A stretch of DNA of 13,902 nucleotides from Tannerellaceae bacterium (GCA_031273385.1 JAISRY010000222.1:1-13902), one strand, 5' to 3'; numbered from the stretch's first letter, positions 6,538-13,561 are shown. A program made the numbers and translations. The notes: generated from the letters alone by a model not told the origin.

Positions 6538-7675
6538 TGAAGCACGGCCCGCCGTTGTTTTTTATCTTCCGGTATTGGATATTCTCCAGTTTGTAAGGAT
6601 GGGTAAAGGTTTGGAATGAATAGCCTGCGCTCAGGTTGAGGGCGAAAGAGGAAGAGAGCATGAATTTCACACCTACGGAGGGTTCTACATAGAACCCTAC
6701 CCCCTCCATTTTCGTTTCCTGCCTTGTTTTCTGGCTATCTTTATAATCCCTTTTCGATATGCCTATGGTATATCCTGCTTTTAATCCGGCAAAAGGAATG
6801 ATCGACGCCCCCTCGATAAAGTTAAACCTCAGATCGACAAAGACGGGGATGGTGATCGGTGTGTTCAAGGTGTCCTTTTCTACCGTTCCATTGACCATGA
6901 TGGTATCTTTTGCGATATTTCCCCTGTAATACAGCCCATCGCTATAGAGGTTTGCACCAAGGCCGACGCCAATAAAGAAATAGGGATTGACCTGAATCCC
7001 GTGGCTGGTGGAGAACGCAATCCTGCTCGTTGAAATATCCCCGATCCCAAGGGTATACCCTCCCTCAAGGAAACCGGTATATCCGCTGACTTTGTAGTCC
7101 GGCTCCGGCATATACTGTGGGATGGCTTCCCGCTGTTGGGTGGCAGGCCTTGTCCCTGCGCTTCTCGGCGCCTGGCTCTGACCCTGGCTGCGGGCGGCCT
7201 GGCTACGGGATGCCGCGCTGCGCGAACTGCCGGCGTTGTCCGCCGAAGATCTGCCGGTTGCCGCACTACGGGCGCCTCTCGCTCCCGCCTTGCCGACCTC
7301 TTTGATCGACTTTTCCGTAAAATAGATCACGCTTCTGTTGGGCGTCTCCAGCTTCATCCGCCCATCGGCGCCTGCTTCGGTCAACTGGCCGATCAGCACA
7401 CTGCCGTTACGCAGATAGACCGTCACTTCGTCCCTGAATATTCTTTTCGGCTTTGACGGCCCCTCTTCCACAATCTCCTTTATCGCTTTGTCCGTAAAAT
7501 AAACGATACTGCCGTTGGGTGTTTCCACATACAACCGCTCATCGCTCACTTCGGTCAATTCGCCTATGACGACGCTACCGTTGCGAAGATAGACGGTCAC
7601 CTCCCCTGTGGTTTGCGCAAAAGACTGTTGTACAGTCATTGTTAGCAATATCAGATAAAACATTATTCTTTTCAT
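6518..7675 (-). CDS. Exported protein: two small repeat domains, Arg/Ser/Ala linker, outer-membrane beta-barrel
   Basis: This 385-residue protein has a signal peptide (residues 1-20, cleaved after SFA). Two near-identical modules of about 44 residues follow at 25-68 and 83-127. Both carry VTVYLRNGS, IG, LTE, ETPN and an acidic or polar YFT.K.IKE end, a small all-beta pattern. Residues about 128-183 are a linker rich in Arg, Ser, Ala and Gln. The C-terminal 200 residues (from GYTGFLEGGYTLGIG) look like an eight-stranded outer-membrane beta-barrel ending in phenylalanine (KIGIEF), as expected for barrel insertion. The repeated modules would then sit in the periplasm, perhaps for binding or assembly. 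Function unknown. Confidence 0.75.
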   Translation of the reverse strand: MKRIMFYLILLTMTVQQSFAQTTGEVTVYLRNGSVVIGELTEVSDERLYVETPNGSIVYFTDKAIKEIVEEGPSKPKRIFRDEVTVYLRNGSVLIGQLTEAGADGRMKLETPNRSVIYFTEKSIKEVGKAGARGARSAATGRSSADNAGSSRSAASRSQAARSQGQSQAPRSAGTRPATQQREAIPQYMPEPDYKVSGYTGFLEGGYTLGIGDISTSRIAFSTSHGIQVNPYFFIGVGLGANLYSDGLYYRGNIAKDTIMVNGTVEKDTLNTPITIPVFVDLRFNFIEGASIIPFAGLKAGYTIGISKRDYKDSQKTRQETKMEGVGFYVEPSVGVKFMLSSSFALNLSAGYSFQTFTHPYKLENIQYRKIKNNGGPCFKIGIEF

Positions 7676-7703
7676 ACTATATTCAGATATGTAATTAATA
7701 TAA

Positions 7704-7711
7704 CAAATGTA
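7704..7711 (-). promoter_or_regulatory. Putative -7 box for the 385-residue exported protein
   Basis: On the minus strand TACATTTG matches TAnnTTTG and lies 28 bases before the start codon. There is no TTTG at the expected upstream distance, so the -33 element is missing or degenerate. Confidence 0.4.
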
Positions 7712-7750
7712 CGAAGAACTATTGGAAAAGAAAGCGTTCGGGCATTTTTT

Positions 7751-7815
7751 TATCCTGCATTATTCAAAACGCCCTGTCGTAAAGTAGACTGAATGTGTGT
7801 GAACAATGCAGGATA
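7751..7815. repeat. 11-bp perfect inverted repeat in an intergenic region
   Basis: TATCCTGCATT (7751-7761) and AATGCAGGATA (7805-7815) are exact complements separated by 43 bases, between the oxidoreductase and the exported-protein gene. A T-run adjoins the left arm (7744-7751) and an A-rich run lies near the right arm (7821-7825). On the minus strand the run after the stem is A-rich, so this is not a standard terminator for the oxidoreductase gene. It may be a regulatory hairpin or a small repeat remnant. Confidence 0.5.
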
Positions 7816-7848
7816 GTTTCAAAAAGAGCCTCTCTTATACCCGGGAAG

Positions 7849-9204
7849 TTACATTACCGGAGAATCGGGCACTTTTCCAGGCAGGGGCGCAACGCCCTCA
7901 TGGTAATCGGGAAGAGCGCCGAGGGCATACGTTTCGGGGCCGTACCTCAGGGGAGAGGCCATGATTTCGTCCCATGTGATGGGTTTTCCCGTATACGCCG
8001 ATTCGCGCCCGAGGATAGCGACCTGGGTAGAATAGGCCAGGTCTTCCGCCTGGTTGATCTTCTTGTCCAAACGGATCGACTCGACCAAATGGATATGTTC
8101 CTGATCGTACGGATTCTTTACCGGATTGTTGGTATAATCATACTTCCAGAGGATATTCCCGTTATAATCGACGATGCGGGTATCGCTACCGAGGAAAGCG
8201 ATCCCTTTCGAGCCGTAGATCTGTTCGGATACATTCCCGTCGCAACCGTCTATCTGGCGGGCGGTGGTCAGCATGCGCTTATTGTTTTCGTAGTAATAAT
8301 CCACACTGAAGAAGTCGTAGATATCTCCCGTCAGACGCCGCGCCCTGCCGCCGAAACCGACGGCTTTCACCGGGCGTTGCCCCATAAACCACGTCACCAC
8401 GTCAATATTATGGATCGCCTGGTCGAGCAGGTGGTCTCCACTGAGCCATTTGATGTTAAACCAGTTGCGGATACAATACTCCATATCGCTCCACTCCGGG
8501 CGTTTGCGCTTGTTCCACCAAGCGCCCTGGTTCCAGTGGGCGGTAGCCGACAGCACTTCGCCGATCAATCCGTTCCTGACCTGGACGTAGGCTTCCCAGT
8601 AGTCGCGGCTATGCCTGCGCTGGTTTCCCGTAACGACGGTAAGCCCCTTGCCGGTGGCTACCTTGGCGGCGGCTATCACCGTGCGTATGCCGGTAGGGTC
8701 TACGGCGCAGGGTTTTTCCATAAAGATATGCTTCCCTGCATCTACGGCGGCCTTGAAATGTTCGGGCCTGAAATGGGTGGGCGTACAGAGCAGTACCACA
8801 TCTATGTCGCTCCGTCCGATGACTTTCTGATAGGCGTCAAAACCGAAATAGCAGTCTGCGTCCGCCACTTCGTTATTGAATTTCTTTTTCAATACTTCCC
8901 GGCATGAATTCAGCCTGTCGGGGAAGATGTCGGCCAGTGCGATAATGGAAACATTGGGGCCTGCCGAAAGAAACTGCGTCGCTGCGCCCGTGCCCCGGTC
9001 TCCGCAGCCTACCAAAGCAGCCTTCAAGGGCTTGCCGTCGGGCGCTATTTCTACAAAAGAATACATCCCTAATTCTTCCGGGGAAGAGGTTTTAACCGCA
9101 GTTGTGGGTTGTGTATTACAGGATGATAATGCAAACGGGGCTGTCCCCAAGGGGATACCTGCCCCAATCAGCGCTGTGTTAGCTAAAAAATCTCGTCTTT
9201 TCAT
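7849..9204 (-). CDS. Tat-exported Gfo/Idh/MocA family NAD(P)-dependent oxidoreductase
   Basis: Counting from the ATG at 9202-9204, this is a 451-residue protein. It opens with a twin-arginine signal (MKRRDFLANTALIGAG) leading to a lipobox-like LSSC at 26-29, so it is probably folded in the cytoplasm and exported, perhaps lipid-anchored. A Rossmann dinucleotide motif lies at 63-73 (ALVGCGDRGTG), the family EKP motif with its catalytic lysine at 163-165, and the substrate-side helix DQAIHNID at 261-268. These enzymes oxidise or reduce sugars and related polyols, or act as NAD-dependent glycosidases; the substrate cannot be read here. An in-frame GTG at 9226-9228 would add eight polar residues before the signal and is less likely. 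It has its own promoter, so it need not belong to the methyltransferase operon. Confidence 0.9.
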   Translation of the reverse strand: MKRRDFLANTALIGAGIPLGTAPFALSSCNTQPTTAVKTSSPEELGMYSFVEIAPDGKPLKAALVGCGDRGTGAATQFLSAGPNVSIIALADIFPDRLNSCREVLKKKFNNEVADADCYFGFDAYQKVIGRSDIDVVLLCTPTHFRPEHFKAAVDAGKHIFMEKPCAVDPTGIRTVIAAAKVATGKGLTVVTGNQRRHSRDYWEAYVQVRNGLIGEVLSATAHWNQGAWWNKRKRPEWSDMEYCIRNWFNIKWLSGDHLLDQAIHNIDVVTWFMGQRPVKAVGFGGRARRLTGDIYDFFSVDYYYENNKRMLTTARQIDGCDGNVSEQIYGSKGIAFLGSDTRIVDYNGNILWKYDYTNNPVKNPYDQEHIHLVESIRLDKKINQAEDLAYSTQVAILGRESAYTGKPITWDEIMASPLRYGPETYALGALPDYHEGVAPLPGKVPDSPVM

Positions 9205-9230
9205 GGGTTTATCATTATATTTAATCACGG

Positions 9231-9260
9231 CAAATATAAGACTATTTATCGTATAACAAA
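9231..9260 (-). promoter_or_regulatory. Promoter of the Gfo/Idh/MocA gene
   Basis: On the minus strand TTTG (9257-9260) is followed after 18 bp by TATATTTG (9231-9238), matching the Bacteroidetes -33/-7 pattern. The ATG at 9204 is 27 bases downstream. An in-frame GTG at 9226-9228 would leave almost no leader, which supports the ATG start. Confidence 0.7.
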
Positions 9261-9283
9261 AACATATTTAAGAATCAGTCCAA

Positions 9284-9985
9284 TTAATTCATTACCGATA
9301 CTTTTTTAAACCGGTAAACACAATGCGTTGCCTCGCATATCCGGCAAGTATATTGATTAAACCGCACATCGGCGCCAATGCCGATAATGCCGCTAACAGA
9401 CTTCATCGGCTGCATCAGTGCGCTATCGGTTAATCGTACTCCCAAATTGGAGGGCAGTTGGGCGAATAATTTATGTTGTTCGACGGTTTGCCAACCACAA
9501 TATCCGGGGCTGTAGCGGTTGGTAATTTTCAACCCTTTGGCTTTCATATTATGACTCAATTCTTTCTGGATTTTGTCGGTAGCGGCTTCCACCACCGCAC
9601 CGCCCAAAATATCGGCGATAAACCCTTTCAACGGTTCGTTTGCGGCAAGCATCGCCCGCGAATATTGCTCGATGCCGACTCCTGCCGTACAGACAAATGC
9701 AGCTATTTGCGAGCTGCGTTTCAACTGATTGAAAATGATTTTTCCAATTTGAAAGGTGGCCTCGCCGACGGTGAGCGTGTAACCGTCTTTGTTGAAATGG
9801 GAATGATCAAAGATGACGTATCCGCCACGAATATCGTAACAACCGGCCGTTTCGTCCATCACCTCCCTGACCATCTCTGTGATCTCTTCCGGCAAATCGC
9901 CATCATAGCCCAACATGGGAGCGGCGGCGTTCGGACTGACCGCCAACTCCCTGTAAGAGAAACGATATTCGACGAATTTGTTCAT
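9284..9985 (-). CDS. Stand-alone MetH-type activation domain protein (corrinoid reductive activation)
   Basis: This 233-residue protein resembles the C-terminal AdoMet-binding activation domain of cobalamin-dependent methionine synthase. Key features are RYSPGY at 157-162 (the family RxxPGY AdoMet loop), an acidic-helix segment ADILGGAVVEAATD at 124-137, and MQPMKSVSGI at 191-200. The family supports reductive remethylation of oxidised cobalamin with AdoMet and an electron donor. Here the domain stands alone, with an N-terminal portion unlike MetH. Cys214, Cys217 and Cys222, plus Cys163 just after the AdoMet loop, could bind an Fe-S cluster or metal; this is inference. The ATG at 9983-9985 is ten bases after the corrinoid-protein stop; a longer in-frame ORF from 10144 overlaps that gene and is not believed. 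Likely role: reactivating the neighbouring corrinoid protein. Confidence 0.85.
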   Translation of the reverse strand: MNKFVEYRFSYRELAVSPNAAAPMLGYDGDLPEEITEMVREVMDETAGCYDIRGGYVIFDHSHFNKDGYTLTVGEATFQIGKIIFNQLKRSSQIAAFVCTAGVGIEQYSRAMLAANEPLKGFIADILGGAVVEAATDKIQKELSHNMKAKGLKITNRYSPGYCGWQTVEQHKLFAQLPSNLGVRLTDSALMQPMKSVSGIIGIGADVRFNQYTCRICEATHCVYRFKKVSVMN

Positions 9986-9995
9986 CGCCTGACTA

Positions 9996-10664
9996 TTACA
10001 CGGATAGTCTATCCAACCAGACAACCAAGCCCTGCGGATCCTTCGTATAAACGTCTGCGTTGATTTGTTTGGCAAAATCGTTATTGATCGGAGCCCCGCC
10101 AATAGCCACTTTGGTCTGCGGATATTTGTTACGAATGAAATCAATAATAGTCGCCATGTTTACCATCGTGGTGGTCAATAGCGCCGAAAGCCCTACGACG
10201 GCATCGGGATGATGATCCAATTCGTCAACGAACTTTTCCGGTTGCACGTCCACGCCCAAGTCTATGACTTCCCAGCCTGCACCCTCTATCATCATGCAGC
10301 AGAGGTTTTTGCCTATATCGTGCAAGTCGCCGAACACCGTACCCATAATGAATGTCCCTTTGCGTTTCACTTCGCCCGATTGGAAATAGGGTTTGAGGTG
10401 TTGCATGGATGCCGCCATCGCTTTGGCTGAAAGCAGCATCTGTGGAACGAATATTTTGTTCTCACTGAATTTTTGCCCCACTTTTTCCATTGCCGGAACA
10501 AGCGCTTTGTTCAGAAGGTCATTGGGAGATACGCCCTCTTCCAATGCCTGTTTCGTCAGCTCGTCACTACCCGGTTGCCCTTTCATCTGTGGAGGATAAG
10601 GCGATGCGGCATTTACTTTCCCGTTTTCTACGCAAATTGCGATCTGTTCGATTAAATTGCTCAT
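9996..10664 (-). CDS. mtaC: Corrinoid (cobalamin-binding) methyl-carrier protein, MtaC-like
   Basis: This 222-residue protein has the two-domain structure of methyltransferase corrinoid proteins. An N-terminal helical cap (about 1-95; VPAMEKVGQKFSENKIFVPQ, LLSAKAMAASMQHLKPYF) precedes a B12-binding Rossmann domain. The domain carries GDLHDIGKN at 112-120, where His115 would be the lower axial cobalt ligand, then a serine/threonine motif (LSALLTTTM) and GGAPIN. It would carry the methyl group as methylcobamide between MtaB and the acceptor-side enzyme. Residues 17-32 (VNAASPYPPQMKGQPG) form a proline/glycine stretch not found in minimal corrinoid proteins. The MtaC name rests on its position 49 bases after mtaB. 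It could serve another donor enzyme as well. Confidence 0.9.
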   Translation of the reverse strand: MSNLIEQIAICVENGKVNAASPYPPQMKGQPGSDELTKQALEEGVSPNDLLNKALVPAMEKVGQKFSENKIFVPQMLLSAKAMAASMQHLKPYFQSGEVKRKGTFIMGTVFGDLHDIGKNLCCMMIEGAGWEVIDLGVDVQPEKFVDELDHHPDAVVGLSALLTTTMVNMATIIDFIRNKYPQTKVAIGGAPINNDFAKQINADVYTKDPQGLVVWLDRLSV

Positions 10665-10713
10665 ATCGTTTACTGTTTTTATGATTGGTTTTTCATTGTC
10701 AATGCTCCATGAA

Positions 10714-12090
10714 TCAAAGCCCGTATTCGGATAAAATGAATTTGCTTTGATCCAGCGCAGGCAGCATCATTTCTATGAAATCGCTTTCGCTGTCGGGGAT
10801 GCCGCTTAATTCGTCCCGTAATACCGGCAAGTAGCCGGTTTCCAATTCGGGAAGTTTCATTTTCCCCGATTGCAAGGCCTCTTCTATCATGTCGATGGCT
10901 TCCAATGCGCCATTGCGCGCGTTTGCCACATAACTTTCGCCTTTTACCAAGGCTTGGGAAATGCGTATCACATTTTCGGGCGCCAGAATGAATGCCTGCG
11001 GATCGGTATATATGTCGGAGTCAACCAATAATTTCTGCAAAATATGCGTAGGAACGCTTCCTGCTTTCAGGGCTTCGTTCATCAATCGTACATCATATTC
11101 CAACTGTTCCATATACACTGTCGGCGCCATTCCTGCCAGCAATTTGATGTTTTGCACCGATTCATTGCTCCATAAGTCGGCCGCCGCCGCAGCGATGTTG
11201 CCGACGGGACTGAGATGAGCGCAAGCAGCGGTTTTACCCTCCATTGAAATAGGGATACCTGCAATCGCTTTGATGAAAACACCCTCGTAACCGCAATCTT
11301 TGTGAGGCCCCGTTGCGCCCTCTTCGACGGCAACGATGGAACGGACAACGGAAATGACCCGTACCAAGGCGGCAAAGACCCGGGGAATCATTCTTTGTTC
11401 GGCCAGCACCATCGCCGTATTAGCAAATCCACACGCCGTATCGCCTCCGGCTATTTTGCCGGTTTTGTCCGCTATGGCTTTAATCTTCTTCCACAAGAAA
11501 TGCATATCTCTCACGCCTAATACGGCGAGTGCAAACGTAATGGCCTTAATGTCACACATCAACAGGGCGCCATCCGAGACCTCTTTACCTCCGGTACTTT
11601 CGATAGACAGCAGGTCGCCGCCCGCCAAAGCGCCTTTCTCGAAAAGTTCAAACATCGGTTCGAGTAAAGCCGATGTCCGTTGTTTGGCGGGACGTTCAAA
11701 CTCCCGCAAATCATTTGGCGTCAAACGAATTTCAGACTTTAGCCCATATTTTTGGTAATAATCTTCACAGGTTTCATTCATGATGTTTACCACTTCTATT
11801 CCGATGGACGGTGTTTTAGTCATTTCGAGTAGCGTTTCCAGTTCCAGGACTACGCCTTTGGAATGAAGTTCCAACGCCCTTTGAAGCGCACCCTCGGCAA
11901 TCTCTTTGTAATGCCGGTACACATCGGGCAAGGTGTCGTTGTTGATGCTCATCATGGGCAGGGTAAAGTTCAATTCGGCATAGACTTGTCCTCCACCGAT
12001 CTCCAAGCCTCTCCGGGTGGTTACCGGATGGGGTGCATTCCCGAAGAGTAATTCCGTCGGATCATTGATGATTAGTTCTTTGTATTTCAT
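10714..12090 (-). CDS. mtaB: Methanol:corrinoid methyltransferase, MtaB type
   Basis: This 458-residue protein aligns by eye along its whole length with methanogen MtaB, which is of similar size (about 460). Shared blocks include FGNAPHPV..GLEIGGG near 16-34, LLSIESTGGKE at 160-170, GGDTACGFANTAM at 215-227, GPHKDCGYE at 261-269, SMEGKTAACAH at 282-292, DLWSNESV and DPQAFILA. The zinc ligands known for Methanosarcina MtaB (Glu164, Cys220, Cys269) correspond to Glu164, Cys220 and Cys266 here, so methanol activation on zinc is chemically possible. The enzyme would move the methyl group of methanol to Co(I) on the adjacent corrinoid protein in the cytoplasm. A related methylated substrate is possible. 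It starts 23 bases after the UroD-like gene. Confidence 0.9.
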   Translation of the reverse strand: MKYKELIINDPTELLFGNAPHPVTTRRGLEIGGGQVYAELNFTLPMMSINNDTLPDVYRHYKEIAEGALQRALELHSKGVVLELETLLEMTKTPSIGIEVVNIMNETCEDYYQKYGLKSEIRLTPNDLREFERPAKQRTSALLEPMFELFEKGALAGGDLLSIESTGGKEVSDGALLMCDIKAITFALAVLGVRDMHFLWKKIKAIADKTGKIAGGDTACGFANTAMVLAEQRMIPRVFAALVRVISVVRSIVAVEEGATGPHKDCGYEGVFIKAIAGIPISMEGKTAACAHLSPVGNIAAAAADLWSNESVQNIKLLAGMAPTVYMEQLEYDVRLMNEALKAGSVPTHILQKLLVDSDIYTDPQAFILAPENVIRISQALVKGESYVANARNGALEAIDMIEEALQSGKMKLPELETGYLPVLRDELSGIPDSESDFIEMMLPALDQSKFILSEYGL

Positions 12091-12113
12091 GAGTATGGAG
12101 TATAAAGATTAGA

Positions 12114-13373
12114 TTATTTTTTTCTTATCTCGCAGATGGCATCCATTAATGCAATGACATTTTCTACCGGCACATTTGCCTGTATGTTATGAATGGAGTT
12201 GAAGACAAAGCCACCGTTTTTGCCGAAGATCTCACATAGCCGGTACGTTTGATCCCTGACCTTTTGGGGTGTAGCCAACGGCAACACTTTTTGCGTATCT
12301 ATACCGCCGCCCCAGAAAGTAACCCGACTGCCGAACGTATCTTTCAAAAATTGCGGATCCATGCCTGCCGCATTAATTTGTACCGGATTGATAATATCAA
12401 ATCCCATGTCAATCATTGTATCTAACAGGGGGACGATAGAGCCACAGCAATGTTTGAACGTTTTCCAATGGGTATGTTGATGTATCCAGTTATTTACTTT
12501 CCGGTAGGCATCTCCATAAAGCGCCTCAAGCCCCTCCGCCGAACAAAACTGACTGTCTTGTGTTCCGAAATCGGTGCCGCAGGTGTAGATAATATCAATG
12601 CAATCACCTGCTGCCTGATTGATTTTTGCGAGATTTTGAATAGCGATATCTGTTTGGCGATCGAATATTTCACGTAGAAAATCTTCGCGAACGATAGTGG
12701 ACATATACCAGTCGGCAATGGCGCGAATGCCTTTGGGATTTTTTAGCCCCATCGCCGGAACTAAAGCGACATCGCCCAATCCCGTACCGCCGATATTGGC
12801 GACCACCGACTTGCCTGTCGCCCTTGCTTTCGATAAGGCGCCTTTCCAATAGGCAAGGTCGTCGTCGGTTAGTGGGGTAAATTCTTCCAGGTTATCCTCC
12901 AATTTGAGTTCCGTATCAAAATCAGTTGCAGGAACCCGTTCGATGGCATCAAAGAAGAAGCCGCTTGCAGGCATCATTGCCGAAGGGGGATAGTTGGTAT
13001 CGCCTTGTGGGAAAACGTATGTGTTTCCGTTCTCTTCTTTCATTTTGAAACATTCCGGCAGTAACACGACCTGCCCCCAGGGCATCCGTTTTTCAACAAA
13101 ATTTTCCTGCCGGTGTCCCATCATGTCATAAGGGCCGCTTACTCCGATAGCATCCACGTCCCATAATTTTGCCAATTCTTCATCCACTTCTCCGAGCATT
13201 TGGAAAGGCTCAATCACTTTCACGGGCTTATCTTCTAATCCGTAATGTCGCCTTAGCGCGGCGATTTGCTTTACATGAATGCCGGTTATCGGGGTAGCGC
13301 CAAAGTCCAGTGCGATTTTATCCGCTTCATGATGGGATAATACCCTATCGATTCGTTCTTTTCCTGTCATCAT
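12114..13373 (-). CDS. Uroporphyrinogen-decarboxylase-family methyltransferase (MtaA/MtbA-like)
   Basis: This 419-residue protein belongs to the UroD superfamily that includes the methylcobamide:acceptor methyltransferases. It starts MMTGKERIDRVLSHHEADKI (typical family N-terminus) and has NIGGTGLGD near 193-201 and a probable zinc motif HCCG at 308-311 (His308, Cys310). FNPV-type features and the ending VFNSIHNIQANVPVENVIAL follow. The third zinc cysteine of MtaA, expected near residue 395 in a PGC context, is replaced here by SIH, where His395 could substitute. With no sign of coenzyme M biosynthesis, the acceptor is probably not CoM; tetrahydrofolate or homocysteine is a guess. A role as a second donor-side demethylase is possible, since some O-demethylases are UroD-like. 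Either adjacent ATG (13371-13373 or 13368-13370) could be the start. Confidence 0.85.
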   Translation of the reverse strand: MMTGKERIDRVLSHHEADKIALDFGATPITGIHVKQIAALRRHYGLEDKPVKVIEPFQMLGEVDEELAKLWDVDAIGVSGPYDMMGHRQENFVEKRMPWGQVVLLPECFKMKEENGNTYVFPQGDTNYPPSAMMPASGFFFDAIERVPATDFDTELKLEDNLEEFTPLTDDDLAYWKGALSKARATGKSVVANIGGTGLGDVALVPAMGLKNPKGIRAIADWYMSTIVREDFLREIFDRQTDIAIQNLAKINQAAGDCIDIIYTCGTDFGTQDSQFCSAEGLEALYGDAYRKVNNWIHQHTHWKTFKHCCGSIVPLLDTMIDMGFDIINPVQINAAGMDPQFLKDTFGSRVTFWGGGIDTQKVLPLATPQKVRDQTYRLCEIFGKNGGFVFNSIHNIQANVPVENVIALMDAICEIRKK

Positions 13374-13382
13374 TTTTTTCCG

Positions 13383-13413
13383 TAAATTTAGGTATATTTT
13401 TTTTATCTACAAA
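13383..13413 (-). promoter_or_regulatory. Putative promoter of the methyltransferase operon
   Basis: On the minus strand TTTG (13410-13413) is followed after exactly 19 bp by TAAATTTA (13383-13390), which differs from TAnnTTTG only in the last base. The start codon is 9 bases downstream of the -7 box, which would leave a leader of only a few nucleotides. I see no cobalamin riboswitch between this and the repeats upstream. Confidence 0.5.
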
Positions 13414-13420
13414 GCCTTAA

Positions 13421-13478
13421 CTGAGTTGAGAATTGAGAGCTTTCTGAGTTGAGAATTGAGAATTGAGAGTTGAGAGTG
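13421..13478. repeat. Heptamer-based direct repeats (TTGAGAA/TTGAGAG)
   Basis: A motif CTGAGTTGAGAATTGAGA occurs at 13421-13438 and again at 13444-13461, followed by further 7-base units of the kind TTGAGAA and TTGAGAG. Ten bases of it (13463-13472) are complementary to CAACTCTCAA at 13631-13640, giving an inverted partner nearer the VirE-like fragment. Confidence 0.75.
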
Positions 13479-13501
13479 ATGGGTATGACGGTATGTCTAT
13501 G

Positions 13502-13529
13502 GTAGAGACGCAAAATTTTGCGTCTCTAC
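13502..13529. repeat. 28-bp perfect extragenic palindrome
   Basis: The 14-base arm GTAGAGACGCAAAA (13502-13515) is followed directly by its exact complement (13516-13529), giving a loop-free perfect palindrome. It is intergenic and lies between the heptamer repeats and a CG-rich hairpin. It resembles repeated extragenic palindromes that recur in Bacteroidetes genomes; I recall the motif but cannot check copy number here. Confidence 0.8.
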
Positions 13530-13543
13530 ACACACGCACACAT

Positions 13544-13561
13544 TCGCGCGGATACGCGCGA
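13544..13561. repeat. CG-rich hairpin
   Basis: TCGCGCG-GATA-CGCGCGA forms a 7-bp stem with a 4-base loop, 15 bases after the 28-bp palindrome. No T-run follows, so it is not an evident terminator. The rest of 13562-13680 shows no convincing coding sequence. Confidence 0.6.

Noticed and set aside
7795..8907. 370-codon plus-strand open frame opposite the Gfo/Idh/MocA gene
   Set aside because: It overlaps a clear oxidoreductase with intact motifs on the minus strand; the plus translation looks random.
9986..10144. N-terminal extension of the activation-domain gene to 10144
   Set aside because: It lies fully inside the corrinoid-protein gene, reads as arginine-rich shadow sequence, and the ATG at 9985 follows the upstream stop by ten bases, as expected in an operon.
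13374..13500. Cobalamin riboswitch upstream of the methyltransferase operon
   Set aside because: No B12-box-like segment or conserved riboswitch fold could be recognised; the region contains only a promoter-like pair of boxes and heptamer repeats.
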